From: Phycisphaerae bacterium
GTDB taxonomy: Bacteria > Planctomycetota > Phycisphaerae > Phycisphaerales > UBA1924
DNA: 64,000 bases
Direction: 5' to 3'
Assembly: GCA_030429705.1 (NCBI GenBank)
Contig: JAUIES010000001.1
Coordinates: 1,674,001 to 1,738,000, forward strand
Shown: one piece after another, positions 1 to 9,378 of the stretch
How the letters are laid out: each line of letters opens with the position of its first letter
How positions within the stretch are numbered: the stretch's first letter is position 1
Notes under the pieces: generated by a model
Database searches by the model: none
What the model was told of the DNA's origin: nothing
What the model saw: the letters and a program-made list of their open reading frames with translations, nothing else
Translations under genes and position numbers: made by a program

Positions 1-1
1 C

Positions 2-1810
2 ATGACCGTCGTCGATGTCACGACCGATGTCCTGGTCTGTGGCGGCGGTATGGCGGGTGTCTGTGCAGCCCTCTCGGCAGCACGCAATGGCGCGAAAGTC
101 CTACTCGTGCAGGACCGCTCAAGGCTCGGCGGCAACGCCAGCAGCGAGATCAAGATGCACATCGTTGGGGCCGACTGCCACGGCTCGCGGCCCGGCTGGC
201 GAGAAGGAGGGGTGCTCGAAGAAATCCGACTCGACGATGCAGTGCATAACCCCAACCGCGCCTACGAGATGTTCGATTTTCTCCTCTACGACAAGTGCAT
301 CCGCGAGCCCAACATCACGCTCCTGCTCGACAGTTCAATCTATCGCACCCAGGTGACCGATGGCAAGATCACGGCCGCGTTCGTGCGCTGCGATAAAACC
401 GAACACATCTATCGCGTCAAAGCCCATGTCTATCTTGACTGCACCGGTGATTCACGCCTCGCCCTCGAAGCCGGGGCGGACACACGCTACGGGCGCGAAT
501 CTCGATCCGAGTTCAACGAATCACTCGCGCCAGAAATGGGGGACCGCAAAACCCAGGGTTCGAGCATCCTCTTCACCGCTCGTCAACACGACAAGCCAAT
601 GCCATACATCGCGCCGCCATGGGTGCGCAGTATCACGGCAGACGATTTGAAACTGCGCAATGTCGGGCGGCACTCCTACGAGTACGGCTTCTGGTGGATC
701 GAACTCGGCGGCATGTTCGACACCATCCGCGACAACGAACGCCTCCGCTACGAACTGCTTGCCATCGTCCTCGGCGTTTGGAACTACATCAAAAACAGCG
801 GTGATCGCCCCGATTCAGCCAACTGGGCTCTCGAAACCGTCGGCATGATCCCCGGCAAGCGCGAATCGCGCCGCATCATGGGCGACCATCTCCAAACCCA
901 GGCTGACTTCGAGGGCGGCTGGAAGAACCGCGACGACGGTGTGGCTATCGGTGGCTGGAATTTCGACGAACACCCCCCCGAAGGATTCGACGCTCCCGAA
1001 AAGCGGCCCTATCGAGCGGTCCGCATGGAAGAACCCTACAACATCGGGCTCGAATCGCTCTATTCACGCAACATATCCAACCTCATGATGGCCGGTCGAA
1101 ACATCAGCAACACCCATGTCGCGTTCACCTCAGCCCGCGTCATGGGAACCTGCGCCTGCATCGGGCAGGCGGTCGGCACTGCAGCCGCCATGTGCGCCGA
1201 GCACGGGCTCTCGCCGCGCGAGTTGCGCACAACACGCATCGCCGATTTACAACAACGGCTCCTCCGAGACGACCAGCCAATCCGCCAGGTCGTCAATACC
1301 GACCCCGCCGACCTCGCCCGCGCTGCAACTGTCACCGCCTCAAGTGTCTTTGAAGGCGGAGAACCATCGCAGGTCCTTTCGGGCTACACCCGCGACCTGC
1401 CCGGAGAATCCAAGAACCGCTGGCGAGCAAAACTCAGCAACGAGAATGACCCGGCAGCTGTCGGCGCATGGCTCGAACTGCAATGGACCGAGCCCCAACC
1501 AATCACCCACATCCAACTCACCTTCGACACCGGGTTTCATCGAGAACTGACGCTGTCAGCGTCAAACCATGTCACCAATCGACAGGTCAAAGGCCCGCAA
1601 CCCGAAACCGTGCGTGACTACCGCCTGATCGGAACGACTGACGATGGAACAAAGGTCACACTCGCCGAGGTCGTGGGGAACTACCAACGCGTCCGCCGCC
1701 ACACTATTCAACCGGTCAACATCGTCGCTCTTCGGCTCGAAGTCCTCGCTGCCAACGGTTCCGGTGAAGCAAGGCTCTTCGAAATCCGCTGCTACGAAAG
1801 TGTCACCTGA
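2..1810 (+). CDS. FAD-dependent oxidoreductase with C-terminal discoidin-like domain
   Basis: A 602-residue flavoprotein. A Rossmann FAD-binding motif sits at the N-terminus (G14-G-G-M-A-G19, then L42-G-G-N-A-S47), and a second conserved stretch, MMAGRNIS, lies near residues 362-369. This matches the FAD_oxidored family common in planctomycetes and Bacteroidetes. Residues about 440-600 are beta-rich and resemble an F5/8 type C (discoidin) carbohydrate-binding fold. No signal peptide is visible from the ATG at position 2, but that codon is at the window edge, so the true start may lie upstream. Its neighbours (MFS transporter, Gfo/Idh dehydrogenase) suggest oxidation of a sugar or sugar acid; the substrate is unknown. 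Confidence 0.85.
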   Translation: MTVVDVTTDVLVCGGGMAGVCAALSAARNGAKVLLVQDRSRLGGNASSEIKMHIVGADCHGSRPGWREGGVLEEIRLDDAVHNPNRAYEMFDFLLYDKCIREPNITLLLDSSIYRTQVTDGKITAAFVRCDKTEHIYRVKAHVYLDCTGDSRLALEAGADTRYGRESRSEFNESLAPEMGDRKTQGSSILFTARQHDKPMPYIAPPWVRSITADDLKLRNVGRHSYEYGFWWIELGGMFDTIRDNERLRYELLAIVLGVWNYIKNSGDRPDSANWALETVGMIPGKRESRRIMGDHLQTQADFEGGWKNRDDGVAIGGWNFDEHPPEGFDAPEKRPYRAVRMEEPYNIGLESLYSRNISNLMMAGRNISNTHVAFTSARVMGTCACIGQAVGTAAAMCAEHGLSPRELRTTRIADLQQRLLRDDQPIRQVVNTDPADLARAATVTASSVFEGGEPSQVLSGYTRDLPGESKNRWRAKLSNENDPAAVGAWLELQWTEPQPITHIQLTFDTGFHRELTLSASNHVTNRQVKGPQPETVRDYRLIGTTDDGTKVTLAEVVGNYQRVRRHTIQPVNIVALRLEVLAANGSGEARLFEIRCYESVT

Positions 1811-1823
1811 ACCCGGTCGCGGC

Positions 1824-2288
1824 TCAGTCAGCAATCGGCCGCACACGATACGAGGCCATCGCTGCGCGAACCTGATCCGCTTCAGCCGTGTCAGGAAACA
1901 GTCGATACCGAGGCGCAACGATCAGTTCGATCGTCTCCGCAGTCACCATGAACAACGACTTGAATGGAAACAACCCCTGCGTCATCGCTGTCAGTGCCGC
2001 CTCGGCTTCGACAAAGTGCTCATCACCAGCGCGAAGTTCAACGGCCCCCCCTTTGACCTGGAACCCCTTCTGGCGAAAAATATCGATGAAACTCACGCAG
2101 GCTTGCGCGTTCTCGCGAATGTTCCGCCCTGAACCGGGTGAAGCGATGTTGGCGATGATAATCGCCCGATCACCAAAGGCTGTGAATATTTCCTTGGGCG
2201 AAACGCTCGGCTCGCCTGCCGCCGATGAGGTCGCAAGCCAGCACAAAACACTCTCGTCGATCAGTCGTCTGACTTCATCGGTGAACAT
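1824..2288 (-). CDS. pyridoxamine 5'-phosphate oxidase-related FMN-binding protein
   Basis: A 154-residue single-domain protein of the PNPOx-like split-barrel family. It opens with a helix, then W-L-A-T-S-S-A-A-G-E-P, the usual first strands of this FMN-binding fold. The ATG at 2288 is chosen over the TTG one codon upstream. It begins 8 bp after the stop of the upstream MFS gene, so the two are probably cotranscribed. Small proteins of this family bind FMN, F420 or haem and often reduce or sequester a small molecule. The substrate cannot be told from sequence. Confidence 0.8.
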   Translation of the reverse strand: MFTDEVRRLIDESVLCWLATSSAAGEPSVSPKEIFTAFGDRAIIIANIASPGSGRNIRENAQACVSFIDIFRQKGFQVKGGAVELRAGDEHFVEAEAALTAMTQGLFPFKSLFMVTAETIELIVAPRYRLFPDTAEADQVRAAMASYRVRPIAD

Positions 2289-2296
2289 CAATCATT

Positions 2297-3724
2297 CTAT
2301 TCGCCTGCAGCCTCGTCAGATCCGTGCGCTACACCGTTCTTGCGGTCCATGAAGTAGATCCCCGCAAAGATCAGGATTAACACTGCTGGCAGGGCAGCAA
2401 CACGCCACAACGCCTCGCGTCCACCTTCCGACTGGACATCACGCCACATCTGATACTCCTCCGTCTCCTTCGGAGCATCACGCAGTGTTACACGAGCAGC
2501 CTCCAGAGGCAGCCGTTCAATCGCCGCTGCCCGCTCGTCCGCACCTTCAATCGCATTTGCCGCCGCGAGCGCATCCGCCGACGGTACAGCCGCTGCGATC
2601 ACCTCTCCGGGGATCGTCTCGTTGATCCGTTCGTCATAGATGCTTCCCATCCAGGGCTGCACAAAGAACACTGCAAGCATTCCCACACCGCCAATCGTCG
2701 ATAGCCCGAGCGCGCCAGTTTTGGGGAGTCGCTCCGCCACAAACCCGACCATCGTTGGCCAGAAGTAACACACGCCAACCCCGAAAACGCCCGACGCGGC
2801 AAACGCCGCGACGCCATTCGTGGCCTTGCTCATGAGGACAAGGCCAACCGTCGAGAGAATCGCGGATGCGAGCAAGACACCCGACGCGCTGAGCCGTTGC
2901 ACAATCGGACCAGCGCAATATCGCCCGACCGCCATGATTCCCGTCACCCAAGCCAGCACGAGCATCCCGTGTTGGTTAGCGGTGAACTCCACAATGTTCG
3001 GAATCCATTGGTTCGTGCCAAGTTCCGTGCAGGCCGTGAAACACATCGCAACCAACATGATGAGATACAATGGCCTCAAACACTCTTTGAACATCTCACC
3101 CGTTGTGACACCGCTTGCGACTCGTTCTGTCAAAGGAAATTTCTGCCCTAAGAACATGAACCCATACACCAGAAGCGGCGGCACCATCAACAGCATCTTC
3201 CACTGCCACAACTTACCCAGACCCCCAGGGCCCGGCGCAACCGGCTCAGTTGATTTGAACGCTTCAGAAAGCGCGAAGGTCACCAGGGCGCCAATCACAA
3301 TTCCCCCGGGGAACCAAACATGAAATCGGTTTAGCATCTTCGTCTTCGCATCCGGATACAGCGTCGCCACCAACGGATTGCACGCCGCTTCAACAAACCC
3401 GCACCCGATTCCGACAAGCAGCGTCCCGATGAGAAGCGACCAATACCCGCTCGCAAAGATCGTGATGAGCATCCCGATCCCTTGCCCGTAAAATGCTCCC
3501 CAAGCCAGCCGTTTCATGCCGACGATGTCACAAAGCGGCCCGCCGACCATCATTGAGATCGTGAATCCGAAGAAAAACACCCCGTTGATCCAGCCGACCT
3601 GCTCCTTCGTCAGGTTGAAATCAGCTTCGAGGTCTCCCATGATCCCGCCGCGCACAGCAAACGACATCGCAGTAACAACCAACGCCAGACAACTGGCGAC
3701 GAACAAACGATTTCGATTATCCAT
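2297..3724 (-). CDS. MFS transporter, sugar-permease type
   Basis: A polytopic membrane protein of 475 residues with about 12 hydrophobic segments and a GGPLCDIVGMKR motif after TM2, the conserved MFS loop 2-3 signature. The reading frame is open upstream to 3853, but the ATG at 3724 directly precedes TM1 and leaves a normal intergenic space before the divergent gene at 3852. A hydrophilic, Ala/Glu-rich stretch of roughly 70 residues separates the last two membrane segments, unusually long for MFS permeases. It forms an operon with the flavoprotein at 1824-2288. Uptake of a sugar or organic acid for the adjacent oxidoreductases is an inference from context. Confidence 0.85.
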   Translation of the reverse strand: MDNRNRLFVASCLALVVTAMSFAVRGGIMGDLEADFNLTKEQVGWINGVFFFGFTISMMVGGPLCDIVGMKRLAWGAFYGQGIGMLITIFASGYWSLLIGTLLVGIGCGFVEAACNPLVATLYPDAKTKMLNRFHVWFPGGIVIGALVTFALSEAFKSTEPVAPGPGGLGKLWQWKMLLMVPPLLVYGFMFLGQKFPLTERVASGVTTGEMFKECLRPLYLIMLVAMCFTACTELGTNQWIPNIVEFTANQHGMLVLAWVTGIMAVGRYCAGPIVQRLSASGVLLASAILSTVGLVLMSKATNGVAAFAASGVFGVGVCYFWPTMVGFVAERLPKTGALGLSTIGGVGMLAVFFVQPWMGSIYDERINETIPGEVIAAAVPSADALAAANAIEGADERAAAIERLPLEAARVTLRDAPKETEEYQMWRDVQSEGGREALWRVAALPAVLILIFAGIYFMDRKNGVAHGSDEAAGE

Positions 3725-3851
3725 CGCGGGAGTGTACAGATTTGCTTCACCCGGTGCGCAGCGTGGCAACCAAACGATTCCCTTCTCTGCAAAACGATCC
3801 GCTGCAGGCATTCTGGTAAACTCGCGCTCGCTCGCAAAAGGAGATCGCAAC

Positions 3852-5123
3852 ATGACTTGGACCCGTCGTCAGTTCGTGCAATCAGCAGCCGTCGCTGCCG
3901 CCGTCCCAACCATCCTCACCACCGCCGGAGCCGCTCGCAGCACACGCGCCAACGAAAAACTCAGTCTGGGCATCATCGGCATGGGGATCCGTGGCCGAAA
4001 CACCTTCAACGCCTACTTCAAAAACAACGAACGCTGTCATGTCGTCGCCATTGCAGAAGTCGACAAGACCCGTCGCGATCACTACCAGAACGAGATCAAC
4101 AAGGCTCGCGGCGATGAATCCTGCGAAGCCTACAACGACTTTCGCGAGATCCTTGCTCGCGACGATATCGATGCGGTCGTCATCACCACACCCGACCACT
4201 GGCACGCCACCATGTGCATCATGGCTGCCAACGCCGGCAAAGATATTTACTGCGAAAAGCCGCTCACCCACACGCTCGAAGAAAGCCGTCGAATCATCGA
4301 GTCTGTCCGCAAGCACAACTGCGTCTTCCAAACCGGCAGCCAGCAACGCAGCGAGTTCGGCCACAAGTTCGCTCAGGCATGCGAATATGTCCGCAACGGC
4401 CGAATCGGCAAAGTGCTCAATGTCAACATCGGTGTCGGCGACCCCCCCAAAGTCTGCGACCTTCCGCCCGAAGACATGGAGCCCGGGCTCGACTGGTCAG
4501 CCTGGCTCGGTCCCGCAGCCGACCGCCCATACAACAGCGAACTCAGCCCTCGAGGTGTACACAACCACTACCCGCGATGGCGAAACTACATCGACTATTG
4601 CAACGGCTATCTCGCCGACATGGGCGCACATCACTATGACATCGCACAGTGGGGCATCAACGCCGACGACACCGGACCGGTCGAAATCCTCCCCGCAGTC
4701 GATGGCGATCGCACACGAGGTGTACGAGCAATCTACGCGAGCGGCGTCACCATGACCCACGGCGGACCAAGCGGGGCGACCTTCATCGGAACCCAAGGCG
4801 TTGTCCATGTCGATCGAGGTCGCATCGATGCAGTCCCGAGCAACCTGTATGAAACGCCTATCGGTGACGACGAGTTGCATCTGCCGCGCAACAAGAACCA
4901 CGCCGAAAACTGGATCGACTGCATCTATTCACGCGAGAAGCCGATCTGCGATGTCGAGATCGGCGCTCGAACCTCTGCCGTCTGCGAACTTGTCAATCTC
5001 GTCTACCGACACAACGAACGGATCGCCTGGGATCCACAAGCCTGGTCATTCACCGAAGGCACCGGCAACCCCGACTGGCTCGACTATGACCGCCGAGACG
5101 AATGGAAACTTCCAGACGCGTGA
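3852..5123 (+). CDS. Gfo/Idh/MocA family oxidoreductase, Tat-exported
   Basis: A 423-residue NAD(P)-dependent dehydrogenase-like protein. It starts with a Tat signal (T-R-R-Q-F-V-Q followed by an Ala-rich hydrophobic stretch), then a Rossmann motif G-M-G-I-R-G near residue 43, the family's C-E-K-P-L motif, and A-D-M-G-A-H-H-Y-D containing the usual catalytic-region histidine. The ATG at 3852 is preceded by AAGGAG at the right distance, although the frame is open further upstream. It is divergent from the MFS transporter. Exported Gfo/Idh proteins are numerous in planctomycetes and usually act on sugars or inositols; the exact substrate is unknown. Confidence 0.9.
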   Translation: MTWTRRQFVQSAAVAAAVPTILTTAGAARSTRANEKLSLGIIGMGIRGRNTFNAYFKNNERCHVVAIAEVDKTRRDHYQNEINKARGDESCEAYNDFREILARDDIDAVVITTPDHWHATMCIMAANAGKDIYCEKPLTHTLEESRRIIESVRKHNCVFQTGSQQRSEFGHKFAQACEYVRNGRIGKVLNVNIGVGDPPKVCDLPPEDMEPGLDWSAWLGPAADRPYNSELSPRGVHNHYPRWRNYIDYCNGYLADMGAHHYDIAQWGINADDTGPVEILPAVDGDRTRGVRAIYASGVTMTHGGPSGATFIGTQGVVHVDRGRIDAVPSNLYETPIGDDELHLPRNKNHAENWIDCIYSREKPICDVEIGARTSAVCELVNLVYRHNERIAWDPQAWSFTEGTGNPDWLDYDRRDEWKLPDA

Positions 5124-5213
5124 CGGGTTTTCTGATCAGGCGCATCTCTGTCATCCAAGAGCGTCTAACACTCGGCCAAACCGGCCGAAGCAGCACCCTC
5201 GAAAGGACTGGCG

Positions 5214-6509
5214 ATGGGCAATATCGGTATCGTGGCGCGAGCAACGCTCGTCACAGGCACTTTTCTGCTCTTTTTCGCGTCCTCGGTCGCGGCTCCGCTC
5301 TTCGAACGCGTTGATGTCGGCGGCATCATCCACCAACTCGCCAATGACATCCGCAACAACTATGTCTTCCCCGAAAAAGGTGAAGAAGCAGCCGAAATGC
5401 TCGAAGAGAACGCCGACAATGGCGTCTACGAAGGTCTGGAAGGCATCGAACTCGCGCAGCGGCTCACAGCAGACCTCCAAAAACTTACCGGCGATCGCCA
5501 CTTCGGCATTCGCCCCGCACCCACGCAAGCGCCCTCAGCACCAGTCCAGGTCATGCCTGAGAAGCGGGGTACACCAATCAGTCGCATCGAACGCCTCGAT
5601 GGCAATATCGGGTATGTCGATTTCCGGGGATTCGAGATGCGTGAACGCATCGAACCCCAGATCCACGCCATGATGAAGATCCTCGAAGGGTCCGATGCAC
5701 TCATCTTTGACCTGCGCAAAAACGGCGGCGGCGATCCCGCGACCGTCCAACTCATCTGCTCATACCTCTTCGCAAAGGACAAGCCCGTTCACCTCAACAG
5801 CCTTTACTTCCGCCCGGCGGACGAAACCACCGAGTTCTGGACCGAACCCAAATCAGTCAAGGGTGATGGCTTCGCTGAAACACCAGTCTGGGTGCTCACC
5901 AGCAGTTTTACTTTCTCCGGTGCAGAAGAGTTCACCTACAACCTGAAGACCCGCAAGCGTGCAACCGTGGTCGGCGAAACCACCGGTGGCGGCGCGCACC
6001 CGGTCAATGGATTCCGCGTCGGTGACTTCGTCGCCATGATCCCCGTCGGCCGAGCGATCAACCCCATCACCGGCAAAAACTGGGAAGGCACCGGCGTCGA
6101 GCCGGACATCAAAGTCGAAGCAGCCAAAGCGCTTGATGTCGCGATCACCAGCGCCCTCGACACGCTCGCGAAGTCTGACAAACCCGAGATCGCTCGTGCA
6201 GCCGAGTGGGCAAAACTCGCTCATCGCACAAACGCGGACACAGTCAATATTGATGAGTCGGCCATGAAAGCCATCGCAGGTAACTACGGCCCGCGCACCA
6301 TCGAATACCGCGACGGCCAACTCTGGTACAGCAGACCTGAAGCCAGCGCCGGTGAACGATTACTCATCCCGATCAAGGAAGATGTGTTCATTTTCGAAGG
6401 CGTGCAAGGGTTTCAACTCGAGATCGACCGCGCGAGTGACGGCTCCATCGAAGGACTCAAAGGAATCTACGAAGCCGGGCACACCGACTACAGCAAACGC
6501 GGAGGCTGA
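5214..6509 (+). CDS. S41 family (C-terminal processing / IRBP-like) peptidase
   Basis: A 431-residue secreted serine protease. An N-terminal signal peptide (hydrophobic residues 8-26, AxA-like cleavage near 27) is followed by a helical N-domain and the S41 tail-specific protease core. The catalytic serine lies in T-F-S-G-A-E-E-F, and the downstream V-V-G-E-T-T-G-G-G-A motif and G-T-G-V-E-P-D motif are typical. No PDZ domain is visible between the N-domain and the core, so it resembles the retinol-binding-protein-like S41 group more than CtpA. A GAAAGGAC Shine-Dalgarno sequence precedes the ATG. It may be expressed independently of the upstream oxidoreductase, 90 bp away. Confidence 0.88.
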   Translation: MGNIGIVARATLVTGTFLLFFASSVAAPLFERVDVGGIIHQLANDIRNNYVFPEKGEEAAEMLEENADNGVYEGLEGIELAQRLTADLQKLTGDRHFGIRPAPTQAPSAPVQVMPEKRGTPISRIERLDGNIGYVDFRGFEMRERIEPQIHAMMKILEGSDALIFDLRKNGGGDPATVQLICSYLFAKDKPVHLNSLYFRPADETTEFWTEPKSVKGDGFAETPVWVLTSSFTFSGAEEFTYNLKTRKRATVVGETTGGGAHPVNGFRVGDFVAMIPVGRAINPITGKNWEGTGVEPDIKVEAAKALDVAITSALDTLAKSDKPEIARAAEWAKLAHRTNADTVNIDESAMKAIAGNYGPRTIEYRDGQLWYSRPEASAGERLLIPIKEDVFIFEGVQGFQLEIDRASDGSIEGLKGIYEAGHTDYSKRGG

Positions 6510-6516
6510 ACAGCGA

Positions 6517-6864
6517 TCAGCCCTTCACATCCAGCGTTCGACCGACCGCGATCACCGTGGCAACCTCGACCTGCTGTGCCGGATTCTGATAGAACGGCAG
6601 CGAACCCTTTCCATGCGATGTCCTCGATGAGTGCGCCGCTTGGGTGGGCTTACGCTCCGTTTGAATTGACTCAAAAACATCGGTGACCGAGTCAGCCGCC
6701 AGCCGAGTAGCCGAGCCTGCATGACCGGGAGCCTGTCCATAGACGCGCGACGCCACCAACTTCGCCATCTTCGTCGAGCGTAACCCATCGTCTGATTCCA
6801 CACGCACACGCTGCGTCGCGGGTGTGGCTGCATTTGAAATGGATCCAACAACGGCATCGCTCAT
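6517..6864 (-). CDS. hypothetical protein
   Basis: A small open frame of about 115 residues with no family I recognise. It is basic and rich in Ser/Thr/Ala, has no signal peptide or membrane segment, and contains a conserved-looking stretch K-M-A-K-L-V-A-S-R-V. It ends 7 bp from the stop of the convergent peptidase gene and begins downstream of the EF-G terminator, so it would need its own promoter. The ATG at 6864 is preferred to the GTG two codons upstream. Its tight fit between neighbours supports a real gene, but the evidence is limited. Confidence 0.45.
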   Translation of the reverse strand: MSDAVVGSISNAATPATQRVRVESDDGLRSTKMAKLVASRVYGQAPGHAGSATRLAADSVTDVFESIQTERKPTQAAHSSRTSHGKGSLPFYQNPAQQVEVATVIAVGRTLDVKG

Positions 6865-6937
6865 ACCCACCCGATCGTACCTTGCTCACAGGATCGTGCA
6901 ATAAACACCCGGGCAAACCAGCACCATCACAACGCGC

Positions 6938-6976
6938 AAAAATGACAGGTCCTCAGCAGTGACGCTGAGGACCTGT
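6938..6976 (-). terminator. rho-independent terminator of the EF-G gene
   Basis: A perfect 12-bp stem (6945-6956 with 6965-6976, loop of 8) lies 31 bp after the EF-G stop. On the - strand it is followed by CA and a run of five T (6938-6942). Confidence 0.85.
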
Positions 6977-7007
6977 GAATTTGCATCAAGCATCGAATCG
7001 ACTGGTC

Positions 7008-9077
7008 CTAATCGTCGTCCTTGTGACCTTCAAAAGCGTTCACGACTGCTTGTTGAATATGCGGCGGCGTGTTCTCGTCGTGGCTGTACTCCATCTCGTA
7101 ACTGCCAGCGCCGCCCGTGATACTCTTGAGCTCGGTCGAGAAGTTCTGCAACTCACTCAAGGGCGCTTGCGCCACGATCACACACATGTCGCCCGCGAGC
7201 ATGCGCGTATCCATCACGCGGCCGCGCTTGGTCGACAAATCACCCGCGATATCACCCATGTAATTGGACGGGCAACTGACTTCCAGCGTGACAATCGGTT
7301 CAAGCAGCACCGGATGCGCCTTGTTCACAGCTTCAATAAACGCTTTCTTGCCAGCACTGATAAACGCAATTTCCTTGGAGTCCACCGGGTGGTGCTTGCC
7401 GTCATAAACCGACACACGCACACCCGTAAACGGATACCCGGCGACCGCACCGTGCTCAAGCGTCTGGCGAATGCCCTTCTCGATCGCCGGCATGAACTGT
7501 CTCGGGATCGACCCGCCAACAGTTGCGTTTTCAAACTCGAAACCAGTTTCATGATCTGCCGGCAACGGTTCGATGCGTAAGTACACCTCACCAAACTGGC
7601 CTGCACCCCCGGTCTGCTTCTTGTGCCGATGATGTCCCTCCGCCTTCCCGGTGATCGTCTCCTTGTACGCGACCTTCGGCGGGCTCGTCTCAAGGTCAAT
7701 ACCAAACTGATCCTTCATCCGCTCAAGCACAATCCGAAGGTGCAACTCGCCCAATCCCTGCAACACCGTCTGCTTCGTCGCGGCGATCCGGTTCATCGTC
7801 AAACACGGGTCTTCTGCAATCAACTTGTGAATCGCGCCAGAAAACTTCGCTTCATCCGCATGATTCTTCAACTCGATCGCAAGCCCGTACATGGGCTTGG
7901 GCAGAGGCAACGGCCGCAGGTGCAACGAGTCAAGATTGTGCCCCTCGTGCAGCACCGCGTCGAAGAACACATCATCAATTTTCGAGACCGCACCGATATC
8001 ACCCGGGCCCAAAGCGTCGACCTCGATCGATTCCTTCCCCTGCCGCTTGAGCAAATGCCCGATGCGAATCGGTTTCTTGTGGTCCGCAAGCAAAACCTCG
8101 CTCTTCGACTTGATCGTTCCCTGATGCACACGGAACACCCCGAGTTTCCCGACAAATGGGTCCGTCGTCACCTTGAACACATTCGCGATCAACGGCTTGC
8201 TCGGGTCGGGGTCCGCGTGAAACTCCGTCTCCTCAGCATCTTCAGATTCACGCACCATGAACGGGCGGGGATTCCCCTCAAGCGGACTTGGCAGCAAACT
8301 CGCAAACATGTGCAGCAGATTCTCAGTCCCCGCACCTGTCTTCGCAGAACAGAAACAAATCGGAATCAGATGCGACTCACGCAATGCGGCTTCAAAAGCA
8401 TCGTGCAACTTCTGCTTGTCGAGATTCGAGTCGTCCCCGTCCTCCAGGTACTGATTCATCAGATCGTCCTGCATCTCCACGATCTGTTCAACGATCACCT
8501 GATGTGCATCGGCTGCACTCGAAAACAGCGTCTCTTCGTCCGACGCTTCATCAAAGACACCGATGACCGACGAACAGTCAGGGCTCGGCAGACTGATCGG
8601 CAGACAAATCGAACCGAACTCCTCGCGGATCTGCTCGACCAACTCTTCAAGTTCAAGATTCTGTTCATCGATCTTGTTGATGATGATCATCCGAGGCAGA
8701 TTGCGCTCTTCGGCGAGACTCATCATCCGCCGCGTGCTGGTTTCAATACCCTTGTGCGCATCGACGACAACGCACACCGTCTCGACCGCCGGAAACACAC
8801 TTATCGCGTGACCCATAAACCCCGGCATGCCCGGTGCATCGATCATGTTCACCATGTGCCCTTCATGCTCGAAGTGCAGCATCGAAGGCCGAAGCGAATG
8901 CTTGTGGTGCTTCTCCTCATCGGTAAAGTCGCTCGCCGTGTTCCCTTCTTCAACCGAACCCATCCTCGGGATCGTGCCTGTTGCAAAAAGGAGTCGCTCT
9001 GCCAGCGTTGTCTTCCCACTGGATGCCTGACCAACAAGAGCGAGATTACGAATATCAGCGGGGTTGCGTACAGCCAT
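7008..9077 (-). CDS. elongation factor G paralogue (EF-G-like GTPase)
   Basis: A 689-residue translational GTPase with the full EF-G layout: G domain, domain II, and the domain III-V region with a conserved glycine- and lysine-rich stretch. The G1 loop reads G16-Q-A-S-S-G-K-T-T rather than the usual GHIDAGKTT, G3 is D80-A-P-G instead of DTPG, and G4 is N134-K-I-D. These changes are typical of the second EF-G group (EF-G-2-like), not the principal factor. The ATG at 9077 has a strong GGGAGG upstream; the frame is open to 9197 but those codons show no homology. It is transcribed alone, divergent from gltX, and ends in a strong terminator. It probably has an accessory role in translocation or ribosome recycling. 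Confidence 0.9.
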   Translation of the reverse strand: MAVRNPADIRNLALVGQASSGKTTLAERLLFATGTIPRMGSVEEGNTASDFTDEEKHHKHSLRPSMLHFEHEGHMVNMIDAPGMPGFMGHAISVFPAVETVCVVVDAHKGIETSTRRMMSLAEERNLPRMIIINKIDEQNLELEELVEQIREEFGSICLPISLPSPDCSSVIGVFDEASDEETLFSSAADAHQVIVEQIVEMQDDLMNQYLEDGDDSNLDKQKLHDAFEAALRESHLIPICFCSAKTGAGTENLLHMFASLLPSPLEGNPRPFMVRESEDAEETEFHADPDPSKPLIANVFKVTTDPFVGKLGVFRVHQGTIKSKSEVLLADHKKPIRIGHLLKRQGKESIEVDALGPGDIGAVSKIDDVFFDAVLHEGHNLDSLHLRPLPLPKPMYGLAIELKNHADEAKFSGAIHKLIAEDPCLTMNRIAATKQTVLQGLGELHLRIVLERMKDQFGIDLETSPPKVAYKETITGKAEGHHRHKKQTGGAGQFGEVYLRIEPLPADHETGFEFENATVGGSIPRQFMPAIEKGIRQTLEHGAVAGYPFTGVRVSVYDGKHHPVDSKEIAFISAGKKAFIEAVNKAHPVLLEPIVTLEVSCPSNYMGDIAGDLSTKRGRVMDTRMLAGDMCVIVAQAPLSELQNFSTELKSITGGAGSYEMEYSHDENTPPHIQQAVVNAFEGHKDDD

Positions 9078-9378
9078 ATGAGGGGCCTCCCTAGGGCAAA
9101 GTTGAATCGATCGGCCTCGATGCTCCCAAAGGCACAATCTTGGATGAATCAAATACAGCAACCGGGTGTCCAGACCCAATCGCGCATCACGGCCCAAAGC
9201 CGTGACGCGCCAGTATAAGCGAACTCCGCTCTTTTCGTGGCCTTTACACCACCAAAAACACCCATGTCAGCCATTCGGTCGTACAAAATAACTACAGGCT
9301 CAAAAGTGGACTGAACGCTCGTCAAGACCAATCCACACGCAATCGCGCCAGAAACCGCACGACTACGCTTCTCGTCCT
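9078..9378. other. divergent intergenic region between EF-G and gltX
   Basis: This 301-bp stretch has no gene. It must carry both promoters. An imperfect hairpin lies at 9182-9210 (TCACGGC at 9187-9193 paired with GCCGTGA at 9199-9205, plus an outer GCGC pair), possibly an operator or mRNA leader structure. No confident promoter hexamers are assigned. Confidence 0.4.

Noticed and set aside
7623-9218. 531-codon open frame on the + strand across the EF-G gene
   Set aside because: It is antisense to a well-supported EF-G gene, its product is Arg/His-rich and of no known family, and GC-rich codon structure explains the openness.
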